From the NCBI RefSeq assembly GCF_900100975.1, contig NZ_FNFX01000003.1, forward strand, positions 1-64,000: 64,000 nucleotides of DNA, read 5' to 3'. Source of the DNA: Methylophilus rhizosphaerae. GTDB taxonomy: Bacteria; Pseudomonadota; Gammaproteobacteria; Burkholderiales; Methylophilaceae. Shown in pieces: positions 25,734 to 34,835 of this stretch (its first letter is position 1; each line of letters opens with the position of its first letter). The translations under genes were made by a program, and so were the position numbers. The notes below the pieces were generated by a model, which ran no database searches, was not told the DNA's origin, and worked only from the letters and a program-made list of their open reading frames with translations.

Positions 25734-27077
25734 TTATTTCCTGGTCAGTTGCTGGTCTATATCCTGCAAATCGGCTTCCGAGACAATACCGCTGGCAGTT
25801 TTAAGGCGGATGATATTCACCAGGTAGTTGTAGCGTGCCTGCAACAAGTCACGGTTGGCGCTGAAGTATTGCTGTTGTGCGTTCAGCACATCTACGCTGG
25901 TGCGTATGCCGACTTCATACCCTAACTGGGTGGAATCCATCTGGCTCTGGCTGCTTTTCAGGGCCTGTTCCAGGGCTTTCACCTGGGCGATGCTGGTATT
26001 CAGGTTCAAATAGGCGCGCTGGGTTTCCAGTGTGGTCTGGCGTAAGGCATTTTGTAAATCATCCAATGCCTTTTGCCGGTTAAAAGCGGCCTGGCGCACG
26101 CGCGAAGTGACGGCGCCGCCCTGGTACAGTGGCATGGAGACTTCCACCCCAATGCTGGCGCTTTTGAGGTCGCCGCCAAAGCCGTACTGGCCACCATTGC
26201 TGTAACTGTCCTGGTAGCTGGCAACTGCATCGACGGCTGGGTAATGCCCGGCGCGCGCTATTTCGATATCTTTTTCACTGACCTGTATGGTTTCCTGCTG
26301 GATCTGGATATTCAGGTTGCTGGCATTGGTCACATCCTGCCATTCCTGCATGGGCTTCAGGCTGGGCGTGACCTGGATATCTTCACGGACGCTGGCGAGC
26401 TGTTCCGGCAGTTTGCCGGTAATTGCCTGCAGGCTCCGTCTGGCAATTTCCATATCATTCAGCGCAGAGAGTTCTTGCGCGGTGACCAGGTCATAACGTG
26501 CCTGTGCTTCGTTGACATCGGTGACGCTAGCGGTACCTGCCGCAAAGGTGGCATTTGCCTGTTGCAATTGGCGTTGAATGGCTTTTTTCTGGGCATCGAT
26601 CAAGGCGATGCGATCTTGCGCCAGCAACATATCAAAATAAGCCTGCGTGGTCCGCAACATCAACCCTTGCTGGGCTAAATGATATTGCTTGTCTGCGATG
26701 CTGACCTGTACTTTGCTTTGGTCTATGCGTTCCAGGTTTTCCTTGCGGAAAATAGGCTGCCTGGCTTGTAGTTGAGCCTGGTAGCCTTCAAAGGTATTGC
26801 GCCCGCCGGGGAAAGGTGCCGGGCTGCCGACAATTTTTAAATCGGTACGGTTGGCGTTAGCCCCAGCCAAGAAATTAACCGAAGGTCGGTAACCGGCTTT
26901 GGCCTGCTCTATGATTTCCTGCGCAGCCTGATTGGCGCTGCCAGCTGAAGCAAGTACCGGATCGTTGGCTTTGGCCTCCTGGTAAATATCAACCAGGCTT
27001 TGTGAGGAAGCCCAGACGGGCAACGCCAGCGTGAACCCGGTCAGCAACAGGCACCGCAGCAGCATGGCGACTGGCAT
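25734..27077 (-). CDS. TolC-family outer-membrane efflux protein
   Basis: About 447 aa with a signal peptide (MLLRCLLLTGFTLALPVWA) and two TolC repeats, each with coiled-coil helical stretches and the paired strands (for example AQARQPIFRKENL and EVSMPLYQGGAVTSRVRQA). It forms the trimeric outer-membrane channel for tripartite pumps or type I secretion. I favour ATG 27077, clear of the pcm stop at 27091; an in-frame ATG at 27122 would overlap pcm and add a basic, non-signal extension. The RND pump and adaptor lie upstream on the same strand. Confidence 0.9.
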   Translation of the reverse strand: MPVAMLLRCLLLTGFTLALPVWASSQSLVDIYQEAKANDPVLASAGSANQAAQEIIEQAKAGYRPSVNFLAGANANRTDLKIVGSPAPFPGGRNTFEGYQAQLQARQPIFRKENLERIDQSKVQVSIADKQYHLAQQGLMLRTTQAYFDMLLAQDRIALIDAQKKAIQRQLQQANATFAAGTASVTDVNEAQARYDLVTAQELSALNDMEIARRSLQAITGKLPEQLASVREDIQVTPSLKPMQEWQDVTNASNLNIQIQQETIQVSEKDIEIARAGHYPAVDAVASYQDSYSNGGQYGFGGDLKSASIGVEVSMPLYQGGAVTSRVRQAAFNRQKALDDLQNALRQTTLETQRAYLNLNTSIAQVKALEQALKSSQSQMDSTQLGYEVGIRTSVDVLNAQQQYFSANRDLLQARYNYLVNIIRLKTASGIVSEADLQDIDQQLTRK

Positions 27078-27090
27078 GCGCGCTAGCAAC

Positions 27091-27747
27091 CTAGAATGAA
27101 AATGCCTGCGCTTGCGGGGCATTCTGCATCTCGGTCAGGCTGGTTTCAAACAACACATCCTGTTTGTAGCTATGTTCAGCCAGGCGCTGAATCAGCGTTG
27201 CCTGCATGACCGGTGCCTTGCCCAGCACAATCAGCATGCGGCCACCTATGCTCAGCTGGCGGCGGACACCTTCGGCCTCTACCGGGCTGGAAGCGGTGAA
27301 TACAATCGCGTCAAACGGGGCGTGGGATTCATATCCACTGTGGCCGTCTGCTTCAATCACTTGCACATTCTGGATCCCTTGTTTGCTCAGGTTCTGGCTG
27401 GCAAGGGCACATAAATCAGGGAATATCTCGAGCGCAGTGACTTGCGCACTATGTTGCGCCATCAGCGCCGCCAGGTAGCCGCTACCGGCGCCAATCAGCA
27501 ATACCTTGTCTGTCGCCTGTAATTGCAATGCCTGCAAGAAACGGCCTTCCACCTTCGGGCTGAGCATCTGCTGTTCATGCGCTAGCGGGATTTCAATATC
27601 GGCAAAGGCCAACCCGCGGTAGGCGTCCGGCACAAAGTTTTCACGCGGGATACTGTTGAGGGTTGCTAGTACCTTGGGGTCTAGCACCTCCCAGGTGCGA
27701 ATCTGTTGCTCAATCATGTTAAAACGTGCGGTAGCCTGATCTGTCAT
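27091..27747 (-). CDS. Protein-L-isoaspartate O-methyltransferase family protein
   Basis: A 218-aa SAM-dependent methyltransferase. The N-terminus (RFNMIEQQIRTWEVLDPKVLATLNSIPRENFVPDAYR) is typical of PCMT proteins next to tolC genes. Motif I is VLLIGAGSGYLAALMA, then EADGHSGYESHAPFDAIVFTAS. True PCMTs repair isoaspartyl residues. The spot here, between an RND pump and tolC, is conserved in many beta- and gammaproteobacteria, though a functional link to export is not established. Confidence 0.88.
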   Translation of the reverse strand: MTDQATARFNMIEQQIRTWEVLDPKVLATLNSIPRENFVPDAYRGLAFADIEIPLAHEQQMLSPKVEGRFLQALQLQATDKVLLIGAGSGYLAALMAQHSAQVTALEIFPDLCALASQNLSKQGIQNVQVIEADGHSGYESHAPFDAIVFTASSPVEAEGVRRQLSIGGRMLIVLGKAPVMQATLIQRLAEHSYKQDVLFETSLTEMQNAPQAQAFSF

Positions 27748-27848
27748 GGGTTTAGTCCTGATTGTCTGTGAGTTTCAATTTCCAGTTACTTGCAGAATTC
27801 TTAAGCAGTTAGTGATTCTTTATTGCCTGACTATTATAGTTTATTGCA

Positions 27849-30800
27849 TCATGGTTTCGGGGTTCTTGCCGTCAATCCGGCCCAGAATGTATATAGGGCA
27901 GGCACAAACAAAATGGTGAGTACCGTCGCCACTGCCAGGCCGCCCATAATCGCCACTGCCATCGGCCCGAAAAACACACTGCGGGTGAGCGGGATCATGG
28001 CCAGGATCGCAGCGGCGGCAGTGAGCACAATCGGCCGGAAGCGACGCACGGTCGATTGCACGACTGCCTGTTCCAGCGAAGCGCCTTCGGCAATATCCTG
28101 GTTGATCTGGTCTACGAGGATGACCGAATTACGCATGATCATGCCCGAGAGGGCAATGCTGCCCAGCATCGCCACAAAGCCGAATGGCATGTTGAATAGC
28201 AGTAAGGCGAAAGTAATGCCTATCATCCCCAGGGGAGCGGTTAATACCACCAGCAATACGTTGCTGATACTACGCAGTTGCAGCATCAATAAAGTAAATA
28301 CGGCTGCTAAAAATAAGGGTACGCCTTTGGCGACTGATTTTGCACCCTTGGCTGATTCCTCAATGGCCCCCCCTGTTTCTACAGCGACGCCCAGCGGCAG
28401 TTTTTTCAACACAGGCTGGATTGCCTGTTGAATTTGTTCAGAGACGATAGGCGCTTGCATATTGCCGCTCAAATGCGCCCTGACAGTGATCGATGGCACA
28501 CGGTTGCGACGCCAGACCACACCTTCTTCAAAGTCGTAATGAATATTGGCGACTTGCGCCAATGGCACGCGCTCACCGCGCTGGCTCAATACTGTTAACT
28601 GCGCCAGTTCGGATAATTTGGCGTGCTCGGCATCGGTACTGCGCATGACCAGGTCTATGCGCTCGTTCCCTTCGCGGAATTCGCTGATCACCTGTTCGTA
28701 ATACTGGGTATTCAGCAGTTGTGCAATATCGGCGGAACTGACGCCGAGCAGGCGCGCTTTATGCTGGTCTATGTCCACCCGCATGACTTTGCTCGGTTCT
28801 TCCCAACTCAATTGCACATTTCGCAAATGCGGATTGGCGCGCATGGCATCGGCAATCTGGTGCGAAACATCCCTGATGGCCTGCAAGTTCTGGCCGTTGA
28901 CGCGGAACTGTACCGGGAAACCCACTGGCGGGCCGTTTTCCAGCCGCAGGATAGAAGCGCGTAATTGCGGGAAATCGTGTTCAAACAGCGTGAGCAAGTC
29001 ATTGCGTAAGGATTCGCGTTGTTTCAGGTCACTACACAAAATCACCAGTTGCGAAAACGCACGGTGCGGCAGTTGCACGTCCAGCGGCAAGTAGTATCGC
29101 GGTGCGCCCGAACCCATATAAGACACTATGTTTTGTAATGGCGCATGATTTTGCTGCCACTGTTGCAACCAGTGTTCGAGTTTCTTGACTGCCTCATCGG
29201 TGGCCTGGTCGCTGGCATTTTCAGCCAGGCGTAAATCAACCACGATTTCCAGACGCGTGGAGTCGGGGAAAAACTGTTGTTGTACTTTGCCGAAGCTGAG
29301 CATGGACACTACAAACAGGATAATGGTGGCGATAATGACGCTGCCTTTATGCATGACGCACCAGCTGACGATGTTTTGCAGCCGCTGGTAAAAACGCGTT
29401 TCATAAAGTGCATTGTGGTGAGTACTTGCTTCGCTGTCAGGCCATGATTCAGGCTGTGTTTTTTGCAGCATGCCCGTTTTACCATTGGCATGTTGTTTCG
29501 CATCAGGCAGCAGGTGGTAGCCCAAGAATGGCACCACAATCACGGCCGCGACCCAGGACAAGGTCAGTGCAATCGCTGATACCTGGAAAATGGAACGAGT
29601 GTATTCGCCGGTCGAAGAAACCGCAGTGGCAATCGGCAGGAAACCCGCCACGGTGACCAGCGTCCCGGTCAGCATGGGCATGGCTGTTGAAGTAAATGCA
29701 AATGAAGCTGCCTGCATGCGCTCCCAGCCTTGTTCCATTTTGGCCGCCATCATCTCAACCGCAATAATCGCATCATCAACCAACAGACCCAATGCCAGGA
29801 TCAATGCCCCTAGCGAGATTTTGTGCAAGCCGATATGAAACCAGTCCATCAGCAGGAAGGTGCCTGCCAGCACGATGGGAATCGCCACGGCCACGACAAT
29901 GCCGGTGCGCCAGCCGAGGGAGAGCAGGCTGACGGCCAGCACGATAATCAGCGCTTCGGTCAGCGAGTGCACAAAGTCCTGCACTGAATGCTGGACAATG
30001 TCCGGCTGGGAGGTCACCAGGTGCAACTGCACGCCCACCGGCAGCTGTTTTTGTACGCTGGTGATATTTTGTTGCAACGCCTTGCCCAGTGCAATGACAT
30101 CGCCGCCCTGTTGCATGCTGACGCCGATCAATAAGGCTGCAGTGCCGTTAAAGTGGATACGCTGTGCCGGCGGGTCGGCATAGCCACGTTTAATCGTGGC
30201 AATTTCACCCAGTGTCAGGTTCTGGTTGCCGGCGCGGATGGGAAAGCTGCGCAAGTCTTCCAGTGTTTGCAAGCGACCACTTACACTCATGCGGATCCGC
30301 TCAGGCCCTGCATCAAAAGTGCCGGAACCTATGACGGTATTTTGCTGTTGCAGCATTTGCGCCAGCTGTGCCGGACTGATGCCCAGCGAGGTGAGTTTCT
30401 GGTTGGAAAGCTCAATAATGATTTTTTGCGGCTGCTCGCCAAACAGGTCCACTTTTTCAATATCCGGCAGCTTGAGCAGGCGGGCGCGCACCCATTCGGC
30501 CTGGCGTTTCAGTTGTTGTGGCGTCAGGCCATCGGCAGTGATGGCATACATGGTGCCGTAAACATCGCTGAATTCATCGTTAAAGGTCAGGCTTTGCAAA
30601 TCAGCGGGAAAGGTATGGCGGATATCACCGATTTTCTTGCGTATCTGATACCAGAGGTCAGGAATTTTTTCCGAGAATGTATCATCGCGAATGACGACAA
30701 ATACCACCGACTCGCCGGGACGCGAATAACTGTTCATGTAGTCAATCGACGGAATTTCCTGCAACTTTTTTTCGATTCTGTCGGTGACCTGCTGCTCCAC

Positions 30801-31016
30801 TTCCTGTGCCGATGCACCGGGCCAGCTGCTGCGGATAAGCATGACCTTGAATGTGAATGGCGGGTCTTCAGACTGGCCCAGGTGGGTGTAGGCCAGCACC
30901 CCGCCCAGCAGGGTCAGGATAATAAAATACAATACCAGTGCCTGGTTTTTGAGTGCCCAGGTCGAGAGGTTAAAGCGATGGTTTTGCGGTTCACCCGGCA
31001 TCTTAGGCGCATCCAT
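27849..31016 (-). CDS. RND efflux transporter, inner-membrane permease
   Basis: A 1055-aa RND pump of the multidrug (HAE-1-like) kind. It has TM1, a large periplasmic loop (WPGASAQEVEQQVTDRIEKKLQEI), TM2-6, a second periplasmic loop and TM7-12. The proton-relay aspartates are in TM4 (ALGLLVDDAIIAVEMM). The pump takes substrates from periplasm and inner membrane and uses proton flow. Its ATG shares one base with the stop of the adaptor gene (TGATG). Substrate cannot be told; the TetR gene suggests induction by its ligand. Confidence 0.93.
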   Translation of the reverse strand: MDAPKMPGEPQNHRFNLSTWALKNQALVLYFIILTLLGGVLAYTHLGQSEDPPFTFKVMLIRSSWPGASAQEVEQQVTDRIEKKLQEIPSIDYMNSYSRPGESVVFVVIRDDTFSEKIPDLWYQIRKKIGDIRHTFPADLQSLTFNDEFSDVYGTMYAITADGLTPQQLKRQAEWVRARLLKLPDIEKVDLFGEQPQKIIIELSNQKLTSLGISPAQLAQMLQQQNTVIGSGTFDAGPERIRMSVSGRLQTLEDLRSFPIRAGNQNLTLGEIATIKRGYADPPAQRIHFNGTAALLIGVSMQQGGDVIALGKALQQNITSVQKQLPVGVQLHLVTSQPDIVQHSVQDFVHSLTEALIIVLAVSLLSLGWRTGIVVAVAIPIVLAGTFLLMDWFHIGLHKISLGALILALGLLVDDAIIAVEMMAAKMEQGWERMQAASFAFTSTAMPMLTGTLVTVAGFLPIATAVSSTGEYTRSIFQVSAIALTLSWVAAVIVVPFLGYHLLPDAKQHANGKTGMLQKTQPESWPDSEASTHHNALYETRFYQRLQNIVSWCVMHKGSVIIATIILFVVSMLSFGKVQQQFFPDSTRLEIVVDLRLAENASDQATDEAVKKLEHWLQQWQQNHAPLQNIVSYMGSGAPRYYLPLDVQLPHRAFSQLVILCSDLKQRESLRNDLLTLFEHDFPQLRASILRLENGPPVGFPVQFRVNGQNLQAIRDVSHQIADAMRANPHLRNVQLSWEEPSKVMRVDIDQHKARLLGVSSADIAQLLNTQYYEQVISEFREGNERIDLVMRSTDAEHAKLSELAQLTVLSQRGERVPLAQVANIHYDFEEGVVWRRNRVPSITVRAHLSGNMQAPIVSEQIQQAIQPVLKKLPLGVAVETGGAIEESAKGAKSVAKGVPLFLAAVFTLLMLQLRSISNVLLVVLTAPLGMIGITFALLLFNMPFGFVAMLGSIALSGMIMRNSVILVDQINQDIAEGASLEQAVVQSTVRRFRPIVLTAAAAILAMIPLTRSVFFGPMAVAIMGGLAVATVLTILFVPALYTFWAGLTARTPKP

Positions 31017-32095
31017 CAGCGTAATACCTCTGGCCCCGGCGTTACCGGGTACACTTTCATGCCTTCAGTCAGCGTATGGACACCGATGGTCGCGATGGTT
31101 TCCTGCGCGTGCAGGCCGGCGGTAATCTCTATGCCTGCTTCGGTGAGGGTGCCGGTGGTGACCGGGCGCATATGTGCCTGGTGGTTTTTATCTATCACCC
31201 ATACCGCGGGCTGATTTCCATTTTGCGTGACTGCTGTGGCGGGCACGATGATTGTTTGTGCAGGGTTTGTATGGGCGAAAGACACCTGCGCAGTCATCCC
31301 CAGCTTGATGCGCTGGTCGAATTTCAGTAGCTGGATACGCAGATCAAATGCATGTGTCTGGCTGTTGGCCGCGGGTGAAATTTCGCGTATCCGTCCTGCA
31401 TAGGCTTGGGAGGATTCTGTCAGTGTGACCTGTGCCGGATCGCCGACTTGCAGGACATCAATCATGGTTTCTGGCACAGAAATCAGGATTTCCAGGCTCT
31501 GCAAATCGTAGATTTGCGCAATTGTTTGCCCGGCGGCGACTACCTGTCCGGGCTCGGCCTGGATCATGCCAATAACGCCAGCACGGTCGGCCAGCAGTTG
31601 CGTATAGGCTGTTTGATGCTGGCTGACCGCGGCTTGTGACTGTGCCTGTGCGACGCGCGCTTGTGCGGTTTTGACTTGGGTGTCGTAGCTATCCAGGGCC
31701 GATCTGGAAATAAACTGCTGGCGATAGAGTTGCTGGCGACGCTCCAGTTCAGCCAGTGCCAGCGCCAGGTTGGCTTGCGCGGTTTGTACTTCGGCATTGG
31801 CAGCCTGTGCATTGAGGCGGGTGTCATTGGGGTCCAGCCGGGCAATCAACTGGCCTTTTTTCACCTGGTCCCCGACATTGGCCTCACGGGCAGTAATTTT
31901 GCCGGCGATACGGAAGCCGATATTTGATTCATAACGGGACCGCACTTCGCCGGTATAACTGCCGCCCACCTGAAGGTCAGAAGCGCCAACGGTCATGACC
32001 CAGACCGGGCGTGGGGCAGCCATTTCCTGACTTTCCTGATGGCAGGCACCAAGCAGCAGGGCAAAGCACACAGTGGCCAGGATGGATTTATTCAT
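31016..32095 (-). CDS. RND efflux periplasmic adaptor (membrane-fusion lipoprotein)
   Basis: A 359-aa lipoprotein with lipobox LLGAC (Cys18). It has the MFP layout: biotinyl/lipoyl half-motif (RIAGKITAREANVGDQVKKGQLIARLDPND), an alpha-helical hairpin rich in Gln and Ala (about 75-150), the second lipoyl half (DRAGVIGMIQAEPGQVVAAGQTIAQIYD), then beta-barrel and membrane-proximal domains. It bridges the RND pump and TolC. It overlaps the end of tetR by 8 bp. Confidence 0.93.
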   Translation of the reverse strand: MNKSILATVCFALLLGACHQESQEMAAPRPVWVMTVGASDLQVGGSYTGEVRSRYESNIGFRIAGKITAREANVGDQVKKGQLIARLDPNDTRLNAQAANAEVQTAQANLALALAELERRQQLYRQQFISRSALDSYDTQVKTAQARVAQAQSQAAVSQHQTAYTQLLADRAGVIGMIQAEPGQVVAAGQTIAQIYDLQSLEILISVPETMIDVLQVGDPAQVTLTESSQAYAGRIREISPAANSQTHAFDLRIQLLKFDQRIKLGMTAQVSFAHTNPAQTIIVPATAVTQNGNQPAVWVIDKNHQAHMRPVTTGTLTEAGIEITAGLHAQETIATIGVHTLTEGMKVYPVTPGPEVLR

Positions 32096-32726
32096 GGTGA
32101 GATTCTTTCAACAGGCCATACATACACGTCTGTACCATGGCATCAATACGGGTTTCCAGTGGGCGCCAATCTATCCAGGCATCGTCGGCCAGATTAATCT
32201 GGAGTGAGCACAGCCCATGCATGGCCGCCCAAACTGTTTGTGCAATCAGGGTCGGGTCGGTTAATTCAGGTTTGAAAACGCCTGCTTCACAGGCGCTGGT
32301 CACCACGCCAATCAGTTGCGAATAGGCATCCTGTTCGGGATTATTTTGCTCGATGCTTGAGAGGGCCGGGTCGCAGGGCGGATGCTGGGTCATGAACATC
32401 ATGCGGTAATGGTTGGGGTTGGTCAGTGCAAACTGCACATAATGCTGCCCAAATTGCAGAAAGCGTTGCAACGGGTCACTGATACTCAAGGTGGATTGCA
32501 GCGCCTGCGCCAGTTTCAGTACGTCTGCATCTACCACTGCACGCAGCAATTGCTCCTTGTCATTAAAATACAGGTAAATGCTGGTCGCCGAGTAGCCAAT
32601 CTTGTTGGCGACGGCGCGCATGGTCACGGCCTCTACGCCATTATGGATAAATAACTCACGTGCCGCATCAATAATGCCTGTGCGCAGAACCTGTTTTTCA
32701 GCTTCGGTTTTAACTTTTGGCGGCAT
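32088..32726 (-). CDS. TetR-family transcriptional regulator
   Basis: A 212-aa repressor type. The N-terminal HTH spans AARELFIHNGVEAVTMRAVANKIGYSATSIYLYFNDKEQLLRAVVD; the C-terminal ligand domain is helical. As first gene of the tetR-adaptor-pump run it likely represses its own operon through the palindromes at 32750-32775. Confidence 0.93.
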   Translation of the reverse strand: MPPKVKTEAEKQVLRTGIIDAARELFIHNGVEAVTMRAVANKIGYSATSIYLYFNDKEQLLRAVVDADVLKLAQALQSTLSISDPLQRFLQFGQHYVQFALTNPNHYRMMFMTQHPPCDPALSSIEQNNPEQDAYSQLIGVVTSACEAGVFKPELTDPTLIAQTVWAAMHGLCSLQINLADDAWIDWRPLETRIDAMVQTCMYGLLKESHHE

Positions 32727-32749
32727 GAGTCAAAAAGGTTTATTAAAGA

Positions 32750-32775
32750 TAACGTCGTTAACTTAACATTGTTAA
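32750..32775 (-). promoter_or_regulatory. Paired palindromes upstream of tetR (probable operator)
   Basis: TAACG-T-CGTTA (32750-32760) and TTAAC-ATT-GTTAA (32763-32775) are adjacent perfect inverted repeats, joined by GTTAACTTAAC, which is also palindromic. They lie 24-49 bp upstream of the tetR start, where TetR-family operators usually are. Confidence 0.6.
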
Positions 32776-32977
32776 TTTTAAAAGTCAAATCCTGCTGGTG
32801 TTTCCTGCAAGAATGGTGCAGAGTAACAAATGTGATACACCGGTGGTCAGATGGGGCTGAGTAGCTGAGTGGTAAACATAGTCTCCAGCCTGTCACCGGC
32901 ATGCATCATACCGATGTTCGTCTCGTCCATAGAAGGCGAGCGGACTGCGGGTCCAATAATGATTAGGAGCGACGAGT

Positions 32978-33382
32978 ATGAATGTACGGCAACGTTGGAT
33001 CAGTTTTCTTGGGCGCGTATTGTTATCCCTGATTTTCATTATCAGCGGCATTTTGAAAGTACTAGACCCGGCGGGGACACTTGCTTATATCGAAAGTGCA
33101 CATTTACCCATGCCACAAGTTGCGTATATCGTTGCGCTGGTGGTCGAGCTGGGCTTAGGCACGGCATTGCTCGTTGGATTCAAGTCGCAACTGGCCGCTG
33201 CCGGTATTGCAATTTTTACCTTTGTGACGGCACTGATGTTTCATAGCAATATGGCTGATCCGGTAGAAGTGGTGATGTTCCTGAAAAATATCACCATTAT
33301 TGGCGGGCTGCTGGTGGTGATTGCGTTCGGACCGGGTGGCTACAGCGTGGATAACGGCAAGCGTGTGGTGATCGCCGAATAA
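32978..33382 (+). CDS. DoxX-family membrane protein (copy 1)
   Basis: A 134-aa protein with four predicted membrane helices and the DoxX pattern: GRVLLSLIFIISGILKVLDPAGT, ALVVELGLGTALLVGFKSQLAA, AIFTFVTALMFHS and MFLKNITIIGGLLVVI. AGGAG precedes ATG at good spacing. DoxX proteins are linked to thiol/quinone stress or respiratory redox in some bacteria; the role here is unknown. It is clearly paralogous to the gene at 34416, and the two flank the LysR gene. Confidence 0.88.
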   Translation: MNVRQRWISFLGRVLLSLIFIISGILKVLDPAGTLAYIESAHLPMPQVAYIVALVVELGLGTALLVGFKSQLAAAGIAIFTFVTALMFHSNMADPVEVVMFLKNITIIGGLLVVIAFGPGGYSVDNGKRVVIAE

Positions 33383-33396
33383 CGCTGCTGACCAGG

Positions 33397-34278
33397 TCAG
33401 GCATGATCTGACCCGAACCATTGCCGCAAATGTTCAATCAGCGCCAGTGTATTGCTGGATACCTGTTTATGGTAAGGGTACATGGCATAAATCCCGGCTT
33501 GCTGCATGCGATATTCTGCCAGTACTTCCACCAGCCTGCCGCTTTGCAAGTCATCCAATACATAAAAAGCGGGCAGGCCGGTAATGCCCAGTCCGGCCAG
33601 GGCTGCATCGCGTAATACTTCGCCATGATTGGATTTCAAGCGCGGGTGGACGGGAATGCGATGTATCTGGTCGTTGCCGGAAAATAACCACTCGCTGGCC
33701 CTGTGCGTTAAACAGGCATGGGTCGCCAGCGCCTGTGGCGAAGCGGGGGTGCCATAACGCGCAATATAATCCGGGCTGCAGCAATAACGTACGGCCGCAT
33801 CTTCCAGTTTGCGAGCCACCATGCCTTCTTCAGGCTGGTTGGTGACGCGTATCACCATGTCATAGCCTTCGCCAATCATATCAACGTGGCGGTTGTCTGC
33901 TTCCAGCCACACTTCGACCAGGGGATGCTGCTGCATGAAGGCCATCAGGGCCGGGGCCAGCCGCAGCCTGGCGTATGACAGGGGAGCCGAAATCTTGAGC
34001 AGGCCACGCAGTTCATCGGAGCGGTTGCTTATTTCCAGTTCAACATCATGCATGGCTTGCAGGATATGTTGGGCGCGCTGGAAAAACAGCTTGCCGGTTT
34101 CGGTGGGGGATAGTTTGCGTGTCGTGCGTAGCAGCAAGCGGACACCGAGATGCGCTTCAAGCGCAATAATGCGGCGGCTGACCAATTGCTTGGAAATGCC
34201 TAATGCCCGGGCTGCGCTGGTGAAGTTGCCATGCTTGACCACTTCCACAAAAAAGCGCATTTCTTCCAATGAGGTCAT
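33397..34278 (-). CDS. LysR-family transcriptional regulator
   Basis: A 293-aa regulator with the N-terminal winged HTH (MRFFVEVVKHGNFTSAARALGISKQLVSRRIIALEAHLGVRLLLRTTRKLSPTE) and a periplasmic-binding-like effector domain. It is divergent from the second doxX-dioxygenase pair and very likely controls it from the 137-bp shared region. Inducers of such LysR proteins are often quinones or aromatic compounds; that is inference. Confidence 0.93.
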   Translation of the reverse strand: MTSLEEMRFFVEVVKHGNFTSAARALGISKQLVSRRIIALEAHLGVRLLLRTTRKLSPTETGKLFFQRAQHILQAMHDVELEISNRSDELRGLLKISAPLSYARLRLAPALMAFMQQHPLVEVWLEADNRHVDMIGEGYDMVIRVTNQPEEGMVARKLEDAAVRYCCSPDYIARYGTPASPQALATHACLTHRASEWLFSGNDQIHRIPVHPRLKSNHGEVLRDAALAGLGITGLPAFYVLDDLQSGRLVEVLAEYRMQQAGIYAMYPYHKQVSSNTLALIEHLRQWFGSDHA

Positions 34279-34415
34279 TTATTGTCAACTCGTATGAGAC
34301 AGTTCTACCAGAATTATGCTGATTGTGAACATTATATTCAAGTATACAATGGCACTTATCAGTTATCCGGAAAAGCACAGATGACTGATTAATCCAATAC
34401 AACGACAAGGAGACG
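34279..34415. promoter_or_regulatory. Divergent LysR/doxX control region
   Basis: The AT-rich 137-bp interval holds no gene. An imperfect palindrome ATATTCAAGTAT lies near its middle and fits loosely the T-N11-A LysR box idea; support is weak. AAGGAG precedes the doxX start. Confidence 0.35.
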
Positions 34416-34808
34416 ATGATGAGTTCATTGCAATCTGCAGCCAGCGCCGTGGGGCGTGTTTTATTAGCACATATTTTTATTATCAGCGGGCTGAGTAAAG
34501 TTGCCAATCCGGCCGGCACCATAGGCTATATTCAAAGTGTGGGCGCGCCATTGCCAGAGGTCGTCTATGCAATCGCAGTGTTTGTTGAAGTGGTATTGGG
34601 TATCGCATTGCTGATAGGTTTCAAAGCGCGGCTGGCGGCGGCAGGCATCGCATTATTCACCGTTGCAGCTGCATTCTTGTTCCATACCAACTTTGCCGAT
34701 CAGATGCAGCAGATCATGTTTCTCAAGAACCTGACGATTGCCGGTGGCTTGTTGATGGTCGTTGCATTCGGTGCGGGCGCTTACAGCCTGGATAACCGCC
34801 GTCGCTAA
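34416..34808 (+). CDS. DoxX-family membrane protein (copy 2)
   Basis: A 130-aa four-helix protein closely related to the copy at 32978; GRVLLAHIFIISGLSKVANPAGT and MFLKNLTIAGGLLMVVAFGAGAYSLDN match segment by segment. Two in-frame ATGs (34416, 34419) follow AAGGAG; either may be used. It is 27 bp ahead of the extradiol dioxygenase, so probably co-transcribed with it. Confidence 0.9.
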   Translation: MMSSLQSAASAVGRVLLAHIFIISGLSKVANPAGTIGYIQSVGAPLPEVVYAIAVFVEVVLGIALLIGFKARLAAAGIALFTVAAAFLFHTNFADQMQQIMFLKNLTIAGGLLMVVAFGAGAYSLDNRRR

Positions 34809-34835
34809 TGGATCAAGGCTGCCGGAGTTTGTGAA

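Noticed and set aside
30153-31214. 353-aa open frame antisense to the RND pump and adaptor
   Set aside because: Spans the junction of two real genes on the other strand and has no recognisable content.
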